In this document: one piece after another, positions 23,630 to 31,758 of the stretch
Position numbering within the stretch: the stretch's first letter is position 1
Layout: every line of letters begins with the position of its first letter
Source of the DNA: B1 sp034439755
GTDB lineage: Bacteria > Bacteroidota > Bacteroidia > UKL13-3
Reading direction: 5' to 3'
NCBI GenBank assembly: GCA_034439755.1
Contig: JAWXAZ010000008.1
Location: forward strand, 1 to 64,000
Length of the DNA: 64,000 nucleotides
Program-made: the position numbers and the translations under genes
Notes under the pieces: model-generated
Told to the model about the DNA's origin: nothing
Seen by the model: the letters and a program-made list of their open reading frames with translations, nothing else
Databases searched by the model: none

Positions 23630-23721
23630 GTGAAATAAAGTAAAGTAATTTGGCCTAATTATCTAAGTATTCCCAAAGCCCATTCACCAAAGCCCAGTGG
23701 CCAAAACCCAAATTACTAAAA

Positions 23722-23826
23722 CCCAACGCCCAACGCCTAAAACCCAAAGACCAAAGCCTAAAGCCCAAAACCCAAAACCCAAAGCCCAAAGCCCAACGCC
23801 CAAAGCCCAAAGACCAACCCCCAAAG
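23722..23826 (-). repeat. 15 tandem heptads, TTTGGGC-like on the minus strand
   Basis: On the plus strand the units read CCCAACG, CCTAAAA, CCCAAAG and ACCAAAG, with the consensus CCCAAAG. Fifteen consecutive 7-bp units fill 23722-23826, and a looser version extends back to about 23667. On the minus strand, which is the trpS sense strand, this is a TTTGGGC-type G-tract every 7 nt, beginning 10 nt after the trpS stop codon and before the terminator at 23604-23629. It would therefore sit in the trpS mRNA 3' region. Minus-strand frames through it are low-complexity artefacts. Confidence 0.85.
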
Positions 23827-23835
23827 CCCCCCTTA

Positions 23836-24837
23836 CTAAAAAGACTTGAACCCAATAAGCCTCCTGCATTCATTTAAGGTTGCATTAGCACTCTCAGAGG
23901 CCTTTTCCTTGCCAAGCTTAACCACCTTCCTTAAAAGCACATCATCATGCTGAATCTGAGTTATTTTTTCGCGAATTGGAGTAAGATAATTCACCATATC
24001 CTCGCCCAAATCCTTTTTAAAATCGCCATACCGAATGGTACAATTGGCATATAAATTTTCATAATACACCAACTTTTCGGCACTAGAAACCACCTTCATT
24101 AAGTCGAATAAATTCTGAATAGGGGTTGGTGGTGCAGAATTTGCCTCGGTAGGACCACCATCAGTTAAGGCACGACTCATTTTTTTTCTTATTACATCAG
24201 GGGAATCAATGAGGTTAATCACATTACCATCCCCATCGCTTTTACTCATTTTTCCGCCACCCTGCAAACCTGGAATTTTCACCAATTCTTTGCCATAATT
24301 GAATGCATACGGTTCAGGAAAAACCTCTTGCACATAAATTCTATTGAATCTGTTTCCAAATGTGCGGGCCATTTCCAAATGTTGCTCTTGGTCTTTACCA
24401 ACAGGCACTTTGGTGGCCTTGTGTATAATAATATCAGCGGCCATTAAAACAGGGTAGGTAAGTAATCCTGCATTTATGTTATTTGGCTGCGTTCTAGCTT
24501 TGTCTTTAAAAGATGCCACACGCTCCAACTCGCCCAAATAAGCATGCATATTTAACATCATATACAATTCTGGAATCTGCGGCAAATCGCTCTGTATATA
24601 TAAAGTACAAGCCTCAGGATCCAAGCCACACGCTAGATATTCTACTAAAACTTGCCTAACATTATTGTGCAAATCGGCAGGATTGGGATGCGTAGTTAGA
24701 CTGTGATAATCGGCAATAAAAAAATAACATTGATGCTCATATTGCATCTTTACAAAATTGGTCACCGCACCTAAATAGTTCCCCAAATGCAGGTTTCCGG
24801 TAGGCCTAATACCACTTACAATAATCTCTTTGCTCAT
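23836..24837 (-). CDS. trpS: Tryptophanyl-tRNA synthetase
   Basis: The 333-residue class I synthetase has the HIGH-type signature GIRPTGNLHLGNYLGA (residues 9-24), the KMSKS loop as GGKMSKSDGDG (about 195), DHxSLT in FIADYHSLTTHP (about 40-51) and the VPVGKDQEQHLEMARTFGNRFN substrate-binding stretch. It charges tRNA-Trp in the cytoplasm. Length is typical. The 3' flank is unusual: a G-rich heptad array follows its stop codon, then a terminator. The 12-bp gap to the upstream glycosyltransferase gene on the same strand suggests co-transcription. Confidence 0.97.
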   Translation of the reverse strand: MSKEIIVSGIRPTGNLHLGNYLGAVTNFVKMQYEHQCYFFIADYHSLTTHPNPADLHNNVRQVLVEYLACGLDPEACTLYIQSDLPQIPELYMMLNMHAYLGELERVASFKDKARTQPNNINAGLLTYPVLMAADIIIHKATKVPVGKDQEQHLEMARTFGNRFNRIYVQEVFPEPYAFNYGKELVKIPGLQGGGKMSKSDGDGNVINLIDSPDVIRKKMSRALTDGGPTEANSAPPTPIQNLFDLMKVVSSAEKLVYYENLYANCTIRYGDFKKDLGEDMVNYLTPIREKITQIQHDDVLLRKVVKLGKEKASESANATLNECRRLIGFKSF

Positions 24838-24849
24838 ATCTGCCGCAAA

Positions 24850-25983
24850 TTAATGATTTTTCTTGGTTTCATTTTCTATTAAATGCCAGAGTTTTTCGGC
24901 TGTTTTATCCCAAGAAAATTTCAACTTCTGTTCTTTGCCTTTTTCAATGACGGTCTGAACCAAAGCAGGGTTTTGATATAATTTTAACATGCCCTCACTT
25001 ATTTCATTCACGTTAAAAGGATTAACATAAACAGCCGCATCGCCTGCAATTTCTGGCATACAACTCGCATTGCTGCATATAATGGGCACTTCACATTCCA
25101 TGGCTTCCACCAGAGGAATTCCAAATCCTTCAAAATACGACAAGAAACTCAAAGCAAATGCCGATCCCATAATATCTTCTAAGTCGCTCTGAATAACCCT
25201 TCCAGTGAATATAATGTCATCTATGTGTTCACATTTTTTTAAAACATCCTCAATGGCTTCATCACCCCAAAAACTAGCGCCCACAATGAGTAATTTGTAA
25301 GGAGACCCGCTCTTTATCTTAAATAAATTAAATGCTTCTATGAGTCGAACCAAGTTCTTGCGCGGACTTTGAGAACCCACAAAAAGGAAATAGGGCTTAC
25401 CCTGGGAAAACTTGTTTTGAGTTTCCAATTGGCGTTCGGTGCCAAGCTTTTTATACCCTTCGTTTATGCCATTATATACAACAGAAATTTTAGTTGGTTC
25501 AGTCCCATAAGTCTCTACCAAATCTCTTTTGCTAAATTCTGATACCGTGGCAATGCAATCTGCCGCCGCAACAAATTTTGGCATAAAGAAATTATAATAT
25601 TTCCTGTAAAAATACTTTAAGTCATTAGGATAATGATGAAAGTTGATATCGTGTACTACTGCCAATTGTTTGGTTTTACAACCTAAAACCAACAAACCAT
25701 CGGTTGATAAAAATATGTCGGGCTTAAGTTTATTGAGCAAATTTCTTACCGACCATTGATAATAAATGAGGTATAAAAATGGATGCCGCGCTGGCGGGAA
25801 AAGCACAATAGGCTTGATATTGTTGGCAAAAATAAATTCTTTGGAATAAGGCCTATCAAACAAAAAAATAAACTCATGCTCTGGGTGAGATTGCGTAATT
25901 CGCTTCAGCGTTTGGTAGGTAAACCATCCAATTCCATCCAATTTATTTGAGATTAAGGAGCGGGTATTTACCACAATTTTCAT
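24850..25983 (-). CDS. GT4-family glycosyltransferase
   Basis: The 377-residue protein has a GT-B fold layout: an N-terminal domain starting KIVVNTRSLISNKLDGIGW, a linker, and a C-terminal Glycos_transf_1 domain (about 185-365) with FVGSQSPRKNLVRLIEAF and FGIPLVEAMECEVPIICS, the EX7E-type donor-binding motif (Glu in the FEGFGIPLVEAME segment). It probably transfers a sugar from a nucleotide donor for surface polysaccharide or protein glycosylation. The acceptor is unknown. It is divergent from the SRAP gene, with 92 bp between starts. A near copy of the dispersed 15-mer (core exact at 24951-24963) is read as LVQTV on the coding strand. Confidence 0.88.
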   Translation of the reverse strand: MKIVVNTRSLISNKLDGIGWFTYQTLKRITQSHPEHEFIFLFDRPYSKEFIFANNIKPIVLFPPARHPFLYLIYYQWSVRNLLNKLKPDIFLSTDGLLVLGCKTKQLAVVHDINFHHYPNDLKYFYRKYYNFFMPKFVAAADCIATVSEFSKRDLVETYGTEPTKISVVYNGINEGYKKLGTERQLETQNKFSQGKPYFLFVGSQSPRKNLVRLIEAFNLFKIKSGSPYKLLIVGASFWGDEAIEDVLKKCEHIDDIIFTGRVIQSDLEDIMGSAFALSFLSYFEGFGIPLVEAMECEVPIICSNASCMPEIAGDAAVYVNPFNVNEISEGMLKLYQNPALVQTVIEKGKEQKLKFSWDKTAEKLWHLIENETKKNH

Positions 25984-26075
25984 GCGAACAAGTATAAATT
26001 ATTTTAAGCAAAATACCCCCTCATTAATTAAAAAATGCATATCTTCTTTTGATAGAAAATTACTAAACTTGTTGC

Positions 26076-26825
26076 ATGTGTTACCATGCTTCTGTAAATG
26101 CCACCTACCAACAATTAGAAGAAAGGTACGAAAGGCCCTTTCTGGGCAATTTATTTCCTTCCTTTACCAATAAAACAGAGGTGGTAGCATATCATTTAAA
26201 TGGATTTGATTTTCCTTTTATGCCCGTTATTACCCAAGAGCAAAATACGGTTATGCAATGTTTTCAATGGGGATTAATTCCCAATTGGACAAAAAATTAT
26301 GAGCAAGCAAAGACAATTCGCATACAAACGCTCAATGCAAAATCAGAAACCGTTTTTGAAAAATCATCCTTTAAAGAATCTATAAAAAGGCAAAGATGCC
26401 TTGTTCCTTTAACAGGTTTTTTTGAGTGGAAAGAAATGGGCAACAAAGAAAAGCAACCTTATTTTATTCGCCTAAAAATGCAGCAAATATTTTCTTTAGC
26501 GGGCATATACGCAACCTGGCAAAACACCGAGGAGGATAGGGTTTATAATACATTTAGCTTGCTCACTACCCAAGCAAATCCACTTATGGCCCAAATCCAC
26601 AACACCAAATTACGCATGCCTGTAATATTGGATCAGACCGAAGAAAAAATTTGGCTCGAACCAAAAAGCACTGCAACAGACTTGGAAAAATGCTTCTTGC
26701 CCTTTGCAGAAGAATCCATGGAAGCCTATTCCATTTCTAAATTAATTGGAAGCAGAAAACAATCCAGCAATGTTCCAGAGGTTGTCTTGCCATTTAAATA
26801 TGAAAACCTGGATTTGTTTTCATAA
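26076..26825 (+). CDS. SOS response-associated peptidase family (SRAP/YedK/HMCES-like)
   Basis: The 249-residue protein starts MCYHASVNA, so removal of Met exposes the catalytic Cys2. Other family landmarks are QWGLIPNW (about 67-74), TLNAKSETVFEKSSFKE (about 87-103), RCLVPLTGFFEW (about 107-118, with the conserved Glu) and a TTQANPLMAQIHNTKLRMPVIL block with the conserved His (about 165-186). SRAP proteins form a thiazolidine crosslink with abasic sites in single-stranded DNA to shield them. I looked for the GTTAATnnnATTAAC palindrome upstream and did not find it, so it does not appear to belong to the repressor regulon. A one-mismatch copy of the dispersed 15-mer is at 26628-26642. Confidence 0.93.
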   Translation: MCYHASVNATYQQLEERYERPFLGNLFPSFTNKTEVVAYHLNGFDFPFMPVITQEQNTVMQCFQWGLIPNWTKNYEQAKTIRIQTLNAKSETVFEKSSFKESIKRQRCLVPLTGFFEWKEMGNKEKQPYFIRLKMQQIFSLAGIYATWQNTEEDRVYNTFSLLTTQANPLMAQIHNTKLRMPVILDQTEEKIWLEPKSTATDLEKCFLPFAEESMEAYSISKLIGSRKQSSNVPEVVLPFKYENLDLFS

Positions 26826-26860
26826 AAAAAGCTGCTCTTTAGGGGAGCAGCTTTTTTTTT
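26824..26860. terminator. Bidirectional intrinsic terminator between SRAP and ferredoxin genes
   Basis: AGCTGCTC (26830-26837) pairs with GAGCAGCT (26845-26852) across a 7-base loop, with A-runs on the left and T-runs on the right. It serves the two convergent genes. Confidence 0.88.
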
Positions 26861-27203
26861 AGATATGCATTCTTTGTTTCTTCTCTAACAATGCATCCTT
26901 AGTTTCTACGTGATCTGGATCTGGTACACAACAATCTACCGGGCAAACAGCAGCACATTGAGGCTCTTCATGGAAGCCTACACATTCTGTACATTTGTTG
27001 CTTACGATAAAATAAGTGTCTTCAGAAACAGGAGCAAAGCGCTTAGATACTTCAACGGTTTCGCCATCAACTGTAACAGTTCCGCTTAGGTTGTTTCCAT
27101 CTGCCCATGCCCACTCGGCACCAGCTTCATAAATTGCGTTGTTTGGACATTCTGGTTCGCATGCACCGCAATTGATGCATTCGTCTGTGATTATAATAGC
27201 CAT
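26859..27203 (-). CDS. 2[4Fe-4S]-type ferredoxin
   Basis: The 114-residue protein has two cysteine clusters: CINCGACEPECP (residues 9-20) and a second set CTEC...CAAVCPVDCC (about 74-92), with a longer insert between them than in minimal clostridial ferredoxins. It carries electrons in the cytoplasm. The divergent neighbour encodes a LuxC-like acyl-CoA reductase, a neighbourhood I recall from other Bacteroidetes. A functional link as redox partner is plausible but not shown. Confidence 0.92.
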   Translation of the reverse strand: MAIIITDECINCGACEPECPNNAIYEAGAEWAWADGNNLSGTVTVDGETVEVSKRFAPVSEDTYFIVSNKCTECVGFHEEPQCAAVCPVDCCVPDPDHVETKDALLEKKQRMHI

Positions 27204-27288
27204 AATTATTTATTTTTTTATAGGATGATAACAACTGCAAGTTTAGTTTTGTTGGCGCTTTCAAAAAAATAGAATTAGTCTAAATTAT

Positions 27289-28302
27289 ATGAGTTATTCA
27301 CAAAGAGTAGAAGTATTTTCAAAATTAGGGGACAAGTTGGCTGCGATAAATGCAGAATCGCCTCATTTACAGATAGCTTATTTGCACAACAATTGGTTTA
27401 CCATCGACATGCAATTAAAGGCAATTCATGCCTGGGCTCAACTTTTAAACAAAGAAAATTTAGATAAATGGCTTTTAGGGTATAATTTAAGTGAGCCAAA
27501 AGAGCCAAAAAGGATTGCTTTGATACTTGCAGGCAATATTCCAATGGTTGGTTTCCACGATTTACTGTCGGTTTTAATCACAGGAAATATTGCCTTGGTT
27601 AAACTAAGCAGCGACGATACAAAATTCATGGAATGGCTAATTGAGCAAATAAAAGAGATTGATTCTGCCATGGGAGGCAAAATCATTATGGCCGAAGCCT
27701 ACCAATTAAAAAACTACGATGCCGTTATTGCGACAGGAAGCAATAATAGCAACCGTTATTTTGAATATTATTTTAAAAACGTGCCTAACTTATTGCGCAA
27801 AAACCGAAAAAGTTTAGCTGTATTAACCGGCAATGAAAGTGCAGAAGAATTAGATGCACTGGCAGACGATGTGTTTATGTATTTTGGCATGGGATGTAGA
27901 AATGTTTCCAAATTGCTTTTGCCTAAAGGATATAATTTAGAGCCAATGTTTGTGGCTTTTGAGCGCTATAAGGATATTATAAATCACAACAAATTCGCAA
28001 ATAATTATACCTACCATAAAGCTTTATTTTTAATGAATCAAGATCCACATTTGGACAATGGTTTTTTAATCGTAAAACAAGATGATATGCTCGATTCGCC
28101 ATTAAGTGTATTGATGTTTCAGTTTTATGAAACTGCCGAGGATGTAGAAGCATTTTTAGCACTTCACAAGGAGCATATTCAATGCGTGGTTGGACATACG
28201 CCTAATCTTGAAAGAATTCCCTTTGGAATGTCGCAACAGCCATCCTTGTGGGACTATGCCGATGGCGTTGATACAATAGCTTTTTTGAAAGATCTGGCTT
28301 AA
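27289..28302 (+). CDS. LuxC-like acyl-CoA reductase family protein
   Basis: The 337-residue protein resembles the LuxC/acyl-CoA reductase family found widely in Bacteroidetes: RIALILAGNIPMVGFHDLLSVL (about 76-97), VKLSSDDTKFMEWL, AVIATGSNNSNRYFEYYF (about 145-162) and the MYFGMGCRNVSKLLLP block (about 197-212), where the Cys is the likely acyl-accepting residue. Such enzymes reduce acyl-CoA or acyl-protein thioesters to aldehydes. No luciferase genes are present. It is divergent from the ferredoxin gene and its 3' end overlaps the convergent arginase gene by 4 bp. Confidence 0.82.
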   Translation: MSYSQRVEVFSKLGDKLAAINAESPHLQIAYLHNNWFTIDMQLKAIHAWAQLLNKENLDKWLLGYNLSEPKEPKRIALILAGNIPMVGFHDLLSVLITGNIALVKLSSDDTKFMEWLIEQIKEIDSAMGGKIIMAEAYQLKNYDAVIATGSNNSNRYFEYYFKNVPNLLRKNRKSLAVLTGNESAEELDALADDVFMYFGMGCRNVSKLLLPKGYNLEPMFVAFERYKDIINHNKFANNYTYHKALFLMNQDPHLDNGFLIVKQDDMLDSPLSVLMFQFYETAEDVEAFLALHKEHIQCVVGHTPNLERIPFGMSQQPSLWDYADGVDTIAFLKDLA

Positions 28303-29240
28303 GCTAAAAAGCCAGATTTTTCAAAACTTTTTTCTATGATTTCTGCTGCCAATTTTTCCATCGGCTGCAAGCGATCTAATAGCGGGTTAATTTCTGTAAT
28401 TTCAAATGCTATTAATTTAGGCTGAGCCAATAAAAAACTCAAGGCATCAATTGCTTGCTCTTTCGACAAGCCATCATGAACAGGCGTGCCAGTTCCAGAC
28501 GAATTGGAGGGATCTATGCTGTCTACATCAAATGAAACTAGGATGTGGTGGCAATGAGCTAAATAATCTACACTTTCTTGCAAGATTTTTTCTAAGCCCA
28601 AATTTCGCCTGTCGTTAGGCACAAAATGCTTTATGCTGAGGTCGTTTAAAAGATTAATTTCTTCCGACTCTAAATCCCTAATGTCTATAAAAACTAAATT
28701 AGATGGGTCCAATTTTGGGCTCAACTTTTTAGCCCCCAGCTTGGTTAAGTCCTGCCATTTTTGTTGGGTGTATTTTTCTACCTGGTTTTTACCCTTCGAT
28801 TCATCTAAAATACCCATGGCAGCTGCCAATGGCATACCATGCATGTTTCCGCTTGGAGAGGTGTAAGGTGTATGAATATCGGCATGTGCATCAATCCAAA
28901 TTACGCCCAATTTATTGTCAGGATATAATTCTTTATAAGCTGTGATGGCAGCTAAGCCATTGCTATGGTCGCCACTAATTATCCAAGGAAATTGATTGGC
29001 CGTTATAGCCTCCTGGATTATTAAATTTGCACTTTTTATTACCTCATAAATAGTGTCAATATGTAAGGCAAAGTTTGTTTCTTCACTTTCAGAAAGTTCC
29101 TCAAACTTAATTACCTCAATTGGGATATTTGATAATAAACTTTGAGGCAATTCTTTTAATAATGCTTGCGGACCAAATTTTGCGCCCTTTTTACCTGCAC
29201 CAAAATCCGATTCAATACTTATAATCTTAACATTTTTCAC
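28299..29240 (-). CDS. Arginase / agmatinase-family ureohydrolase
   Basis: The protein has the ureohydrolase metal motifs GDHSN (binuclear Mn ligand His), WIDAHADIHTP (DAHAD) and SFDVDSIDPS (DxDxxDP), followed by GTGTPVHDGLS and a C-terminal EINPLLD. I place the start at the GTG at 29240, giving 313 residues that begin MKNVKIISIESDFGAGKKGAK, because a GGAGG lies just upstream. The TTG at 29279 would add 13 unlikely residues. It is expected to hydrolyse arginine to ornithine and urea in the cytoplasm, although agmatine or formimidoylglutamate remain possible substrates. It is divergent from arginine decarboxylase, so the two may share a control region. Confidence 0.88.
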   Translation of the reverse strand: MKNVKIISIESDFGAGKKGAKFGPQALLKELPQSLLSNIPIEVIKFEELSESEETNFALHIDTIYEVIKSANLIIQEAITANQFPWIISGDHSNGLAAITAYKELYPDNKLGVIWIDAHADIHTPYTSPSGNMHGMPLAAAMGILDESKGKNQVEKYTQQKWQDLTKLGAKKLSPKLDPSNLVFIDIRDLESEEINLLNDLSIKHFVPNDRRNLGLEKILQESVDYLAHCHHILVSFDVDSIDPSNSSGTGTPVHDGLSKEQAIDALSFLLAQPKLIAFEITEINPLLDRLQPMEKLAAEIIEKSFEKSGFLA

Positions 29241-29402
29241 AAAACCTCCAAGGGATGGTAGGCAACAAATATAAAGCAAATACTAGTGCTGGCAAAATGA
29301 AGGAAGCATAATAAAATAAGAAAAATAGATTTATATTATTTAACCATTTATTATTTTAAAATTACCAAAACCTTTCGTTAAAATTGTAAAAAATTTCAGG
29401 AA

Positions 29403-30809
29403 TTGACCACGTTAAATATCAAAAATCGGTATACCGACCTTATCCATCAAACTTTTTTCTTTCCCCGTCATGGATTCAATGTAATTGATAATCAATTGCA
29501 ATTCCATGATATCAACCTCATGGAGCTAATAGAAAAGTATGGTACGCCCTTAAAATTTTCCTATTTACCCAAAATAGGCTCGCAAATTGATAAGGCAAGA
29601 TTACTGTTTCAGCAGGCTTTTGAAAAATATAATTATGAGGCAACTTATAATTATTGCTATTGCACCAAAAGTTCACATTTTAGTTTCGTGCTGAACCAAG
29701 TGCTTAAAAGCGGGGTGGATTTGGAAACAAGTTCGGCATTCGACCTTAATATTATTGAGCGTTTGGCCAACTCTGGTAAATTTAAAAAGGACCAGTATAT
29801 CGTTTGTAATGGTTATAAAACCGAAGAATACGCTAAAAATATAGTTCATTTGGTGAATAACGGTTTTGAAAATCTCGTTTGTGTGATGGACAATACCAAG
29901 GAGTTTGATTTAATATCGGCTTATACCACCAAACCTACTAAACTAGGCATTAGAATTGCCACCGAAGAAGAGCCCAATTTCTTGGTTTATACTTCTAGAT
30001 TGGGAATGAGTCACAAAAAAATAATCGATTTATACAAAGAAAAAATCGAGAACCATCCCAATTTCAAATTAAAAATGCTTCACTTCTTTGTGAATTCTGG
30101 AATTAGAGATACAACCTATTTTTGGAGTGAGCTTACCCGATTGGTGAATGTGTATTGCGATGTTAAAGAGGTTTGTGCCGATTTAGATACCTTAGATATT
30201 GGTGGCGGTATGCCTATTTACACCTCCCTAGGCATAGAGTACGATTATGCTTACATGATTGATCAAATTGTATATTATATCAAAGCAATTTGTGAAAATA
30301 GGGGCGTTCCAGTGCCAAATCTGTTTACAGAGTTTGGATCGTTTACTGTTGGTGAAAGTGGGGGAATGTTGTATTCTATTATTGGTCAGAAAGAACAAAA
30401 CGATAAGGAACTTTGGTATATGATAAACAGTTCATTCATCACTACTTTACCAGATACTTGGGGAATTGGTCAGAAGTTTATTATGCTTGCTATTAATCAG
30501 TGGGACAAAGAATTTCAGCGAATTAACTTGGGCGGATTAACCTGTGATAGTCAGGATTTTTATAATTCTGATACCAATACCAATCAGGTTTTTATGCCCA
30601 AATTAAAAGAAGGTGAAACTTTGCACATGGGCTTTTTTCACACAGGCGCTTACCAAGAAAGTTTAGGAGGCTACGGAGGCATTCAACATTGCTTAATACC
30701 AGCGCCTAAGCATATCTTAATTGATAAAGACGAGGAAGGAAATTTAAGCTATTCTTTGTTTGCTAATGAGCAAAGCGCAGAAAGCATGTTAAATATTTTA
30801 GGTTATTAG
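29403..30809 (+). CDS. speA: Arginine decarboxylase (alanine-racemase-fold, PLP-dependent)
   Basis: The 468-residue protein opens IKNRYTDLIHQTFFFPRHGF and has GTPLKFSYLPKIGS, then a PLP-barrel strand YNYCYCTKSSHFSFVL in which the Lys is the candidate Schiff-base residue (about 87). LETSSAFDL, VCNGYKTEEYA, LDIGGGMPIY (about 263) and EFGSFTVGESG (about 305) follow. It is expected to make agmatine from arginine, the first step of polyamine synthesis. The start is a TTG at 29403; no ATG lies upstream in frame, and the first internal ATG would remove conserved residues. The divergent arginase gene competes for the same substrate. Confidence 0.9.
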   Translation: MTTLNIKNRYTDLIHQTFFFPRHGFNVIDNQLQFHDINLMELIEKYGTPLKFSYLPKIGSQIDKARLLFQQAFEKYNYEATYNYCYCTKSSHFSFVLNQVLKSGVDLETSSAFDLNIIERLANSGKFKKDQYIVCNGYKTEEYAKNIVHLVNNGFENLVCVMDNTKEFDLISAYTTKPTKLGIRIATEEEPNFLVYTSRLGMSHKKIIDLYKEKIENHPNFKLKMLHFFVNSGIRDTTYFWSELTRLVNVYCDVKEVCADLDTLDIGGGMPIYTSLGIEYDYAYMIDQIVYYIKAICENRGVPVPNLFTEFGSFTVGESGGMLYSIIGQKEQNDKELWYMINSSFITTLPDTWGIGQKFIMLAINQWDKEFQRINLGGLTCDSQDFYNSDTNTNQVFMPKLKEGETLHMGFFHTGAYQESLGGYGGIQHCLIPAPKHILIDKDEEGNLSYSLFANEQSAESMLNILGY

Positions 30810-30839
30810 TTTGTAAAAAGCAGAAAAGTAATATATTTG
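30810..30839 (+). promoter_or_regulatory. Bacteroidetes-type promoter for the 46-residue basic protein
   Basis: TTTG at 30810-30813 (-33 element) and TATATTTG at 30832-30839 (-7 element TAnnTTTG) are 18 bp apart, matching the known Bacteroidetes sigma factor consensus. Transcription would begin a few bases before the start codon at 30855, giving a short leader. Confidence 0.7.
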
Positions 30840-30854
30840 CACAAAATTAAAATT

Positions 30855-30995
30855 ATGGCAACCACGCGATTGAAAAGAAAAGGAAGAAGAAATAAAGTGT
30901 CTTCAGTGTTACGTAAAATTGGTATCAAAGTAAATACCCGATTAGTAAAGATAAAATCTCCTAATGCTGAGCGTACTATAATAGTAGAAGACTAA
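30855..30995 (+). CDS. 46-residue highly basic conserved small protein
   Basis: The frame ATG 30855 to TAA 30995 encodes MATTRLKRKGRRNKVSSVLR... with a strongly basic N-terminal half and a short acidic tail (VED). The TRLKRKGRRNK opening resembles small conserved proteins I remember from Bacteroidetes, but I cannot give a function. The composition would suit RNA or ribosome binding. Evidence that it is real: its own TTTG/TAnnTTTG promoter 15 bp upstream and an intrinsic terminator 20 bp downstream, which make it a self-contained short transcription unit. Confidence 0.75.
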   Translation: MATTRLKRKGRRNKVSSVLRKIGIKVNTRLVKIKSPNAERTIIVED

Positions 30996-31015
30996 TTCTA
31001 TTCTCAAAAGAATTC

Positions 31016-31050
31016 AAAAACCTCGAAGTAAAACTTCGAGGTTTTTTTTT
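31016..31050 (+). terminator. Intrinsic terminator after the small basic protein gene
   Basis: AACCTCGAAG (31019-31028), loop TAAAA, CTTCGAGGTT (31034-31043), followed by a T-run. This is a perfect 10-bp stem. Confidence 0.92.
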
Positions 31051-31361
31051 GGACTTCACTTTGAAAATAAAATTTTGCTCCAGTCCATTGGCCGCTTAAC
31101 TTTAAATTACACCTACTTTAAATCAAATGGTGGCATTTGTTAACCAAATTATTCTATTTAAGGATGCCACTCAAAAGCAATGTGAAGTTTATTGAAATCA
31201 AGAATGTGACGCAAGAGAGGTGTTTAATTTATTAAAATTAAGTCTTTGACGCTAAGCAAAATTTGTCGAAATACAGACAGTGACGAAAATCTAAATAAAT
31301 GGCAAAAAAAAAGAAATTAGATGAAGCTCAAATACTTCAAACTAATTTCTATTCTAGCTTG
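31051..31361. other. Intergenic region upstream of the tRNA 3' side, no gene seen
   Basis: AT-rich sequence with no supported frame. Three weakly similar segments around 31190, 31234 and 31268 each carry a GAAAT/AAAAT-type word followed by TGACG, at unequal spacing. They are too weak to call a repeat. Confidence 0.5.
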
Positions 31362-31445
31362 TGCCGTGGAGGAGATTCGAACTCCCATACCCTTGCGAGC
31401 ACCACCCCCTCAAGATGGCGTGTCTACCAATTTCACCACCACGGC
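31362..31445 (-). tRNA. tRNA-Leu (GAG anticodon)
   Basis: On the minus strand the acceptor stem GCCGTGG (5') pairs perfectly with CCACGGC (3'), with discriminator A. The D-arm contains AAATTGGTAGA, the anticodon stem CCATC/GGTGG encloses the loop TTGAGGG with anticodon GAG, a long class II variable arm (about GTGCTCGCAAGGGTAT) follows, and the T-arm has GGAGTTCGAATCTCC. CCA is not encoded. This is a typical leucine tRNA reading CTC/CTT codons. Confidence 0.95.
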
Positions 31446-31493
31446 AGGTAGGCGCAAATATCCTTTAAAATAACGAAATAGCCAAAAGAAAAT

Positions 31494-31646
31494 CTATTTA
31501 ACAGCCCCTTTAAGAGGAGATAAAACAGTAGATATTCCATCCACCAAAGATCCAAAACCATCTACCACTGCTTGAAAGTCGGTAACAAACAGCACTATGA
31601 TGAATGTAATGAAAATTATAAAGAAAAATCGAAGTATTTGATTCAT
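31494..31646 (-). CDS. 50-residue single-pass membrane protein
   Basis: The frame from the ATG at 31646 encodes MNQILRFFFIIFITFIIVLF as a membrane or signal segment, followed by a short polar tail with GFGSLVDGISTVLSPLKGAVK. No family is recognised. It lies between the tRNA-Leu and the aldose epimerase-like gene. The clean hydrophobic N-terminus and proper stop support it, but it could be a chance frame. Confidence 0.5.
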   Translation of the reverse strand: MNQILRFFFIIFITFIIVLFVTDFQAVVDGFGSLVDGISTVLSPLKGAVK

Positions 31647-31758
31647 ATCTTGATTTGAAGATCAAATTTAATATTTTTATAGAAAAAACCGACCTGCAAA
31701 TAAAAACATTCCCCCCAATACCCAGATATTTTCTACTTTAGTGAACTATTTTATCCCA

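Noticed and set aside
23655..23873. Minus-strand ORFs rich in Gly, Trp, Leu and Phe (72 and 61 residues)
   Set aside because: They are translations of the 7-bp heptad array in different frames. The low-complexity protein results from the repeat, with no start or context supporting expression.
26000..26075. Search for the GTTAATnnnATTAAC operator in front of the SRAP gene
   Set aside because: The SRAP gene is a natural member of a damage regulon, but the palindrome is not present upstream, so I do not include it.
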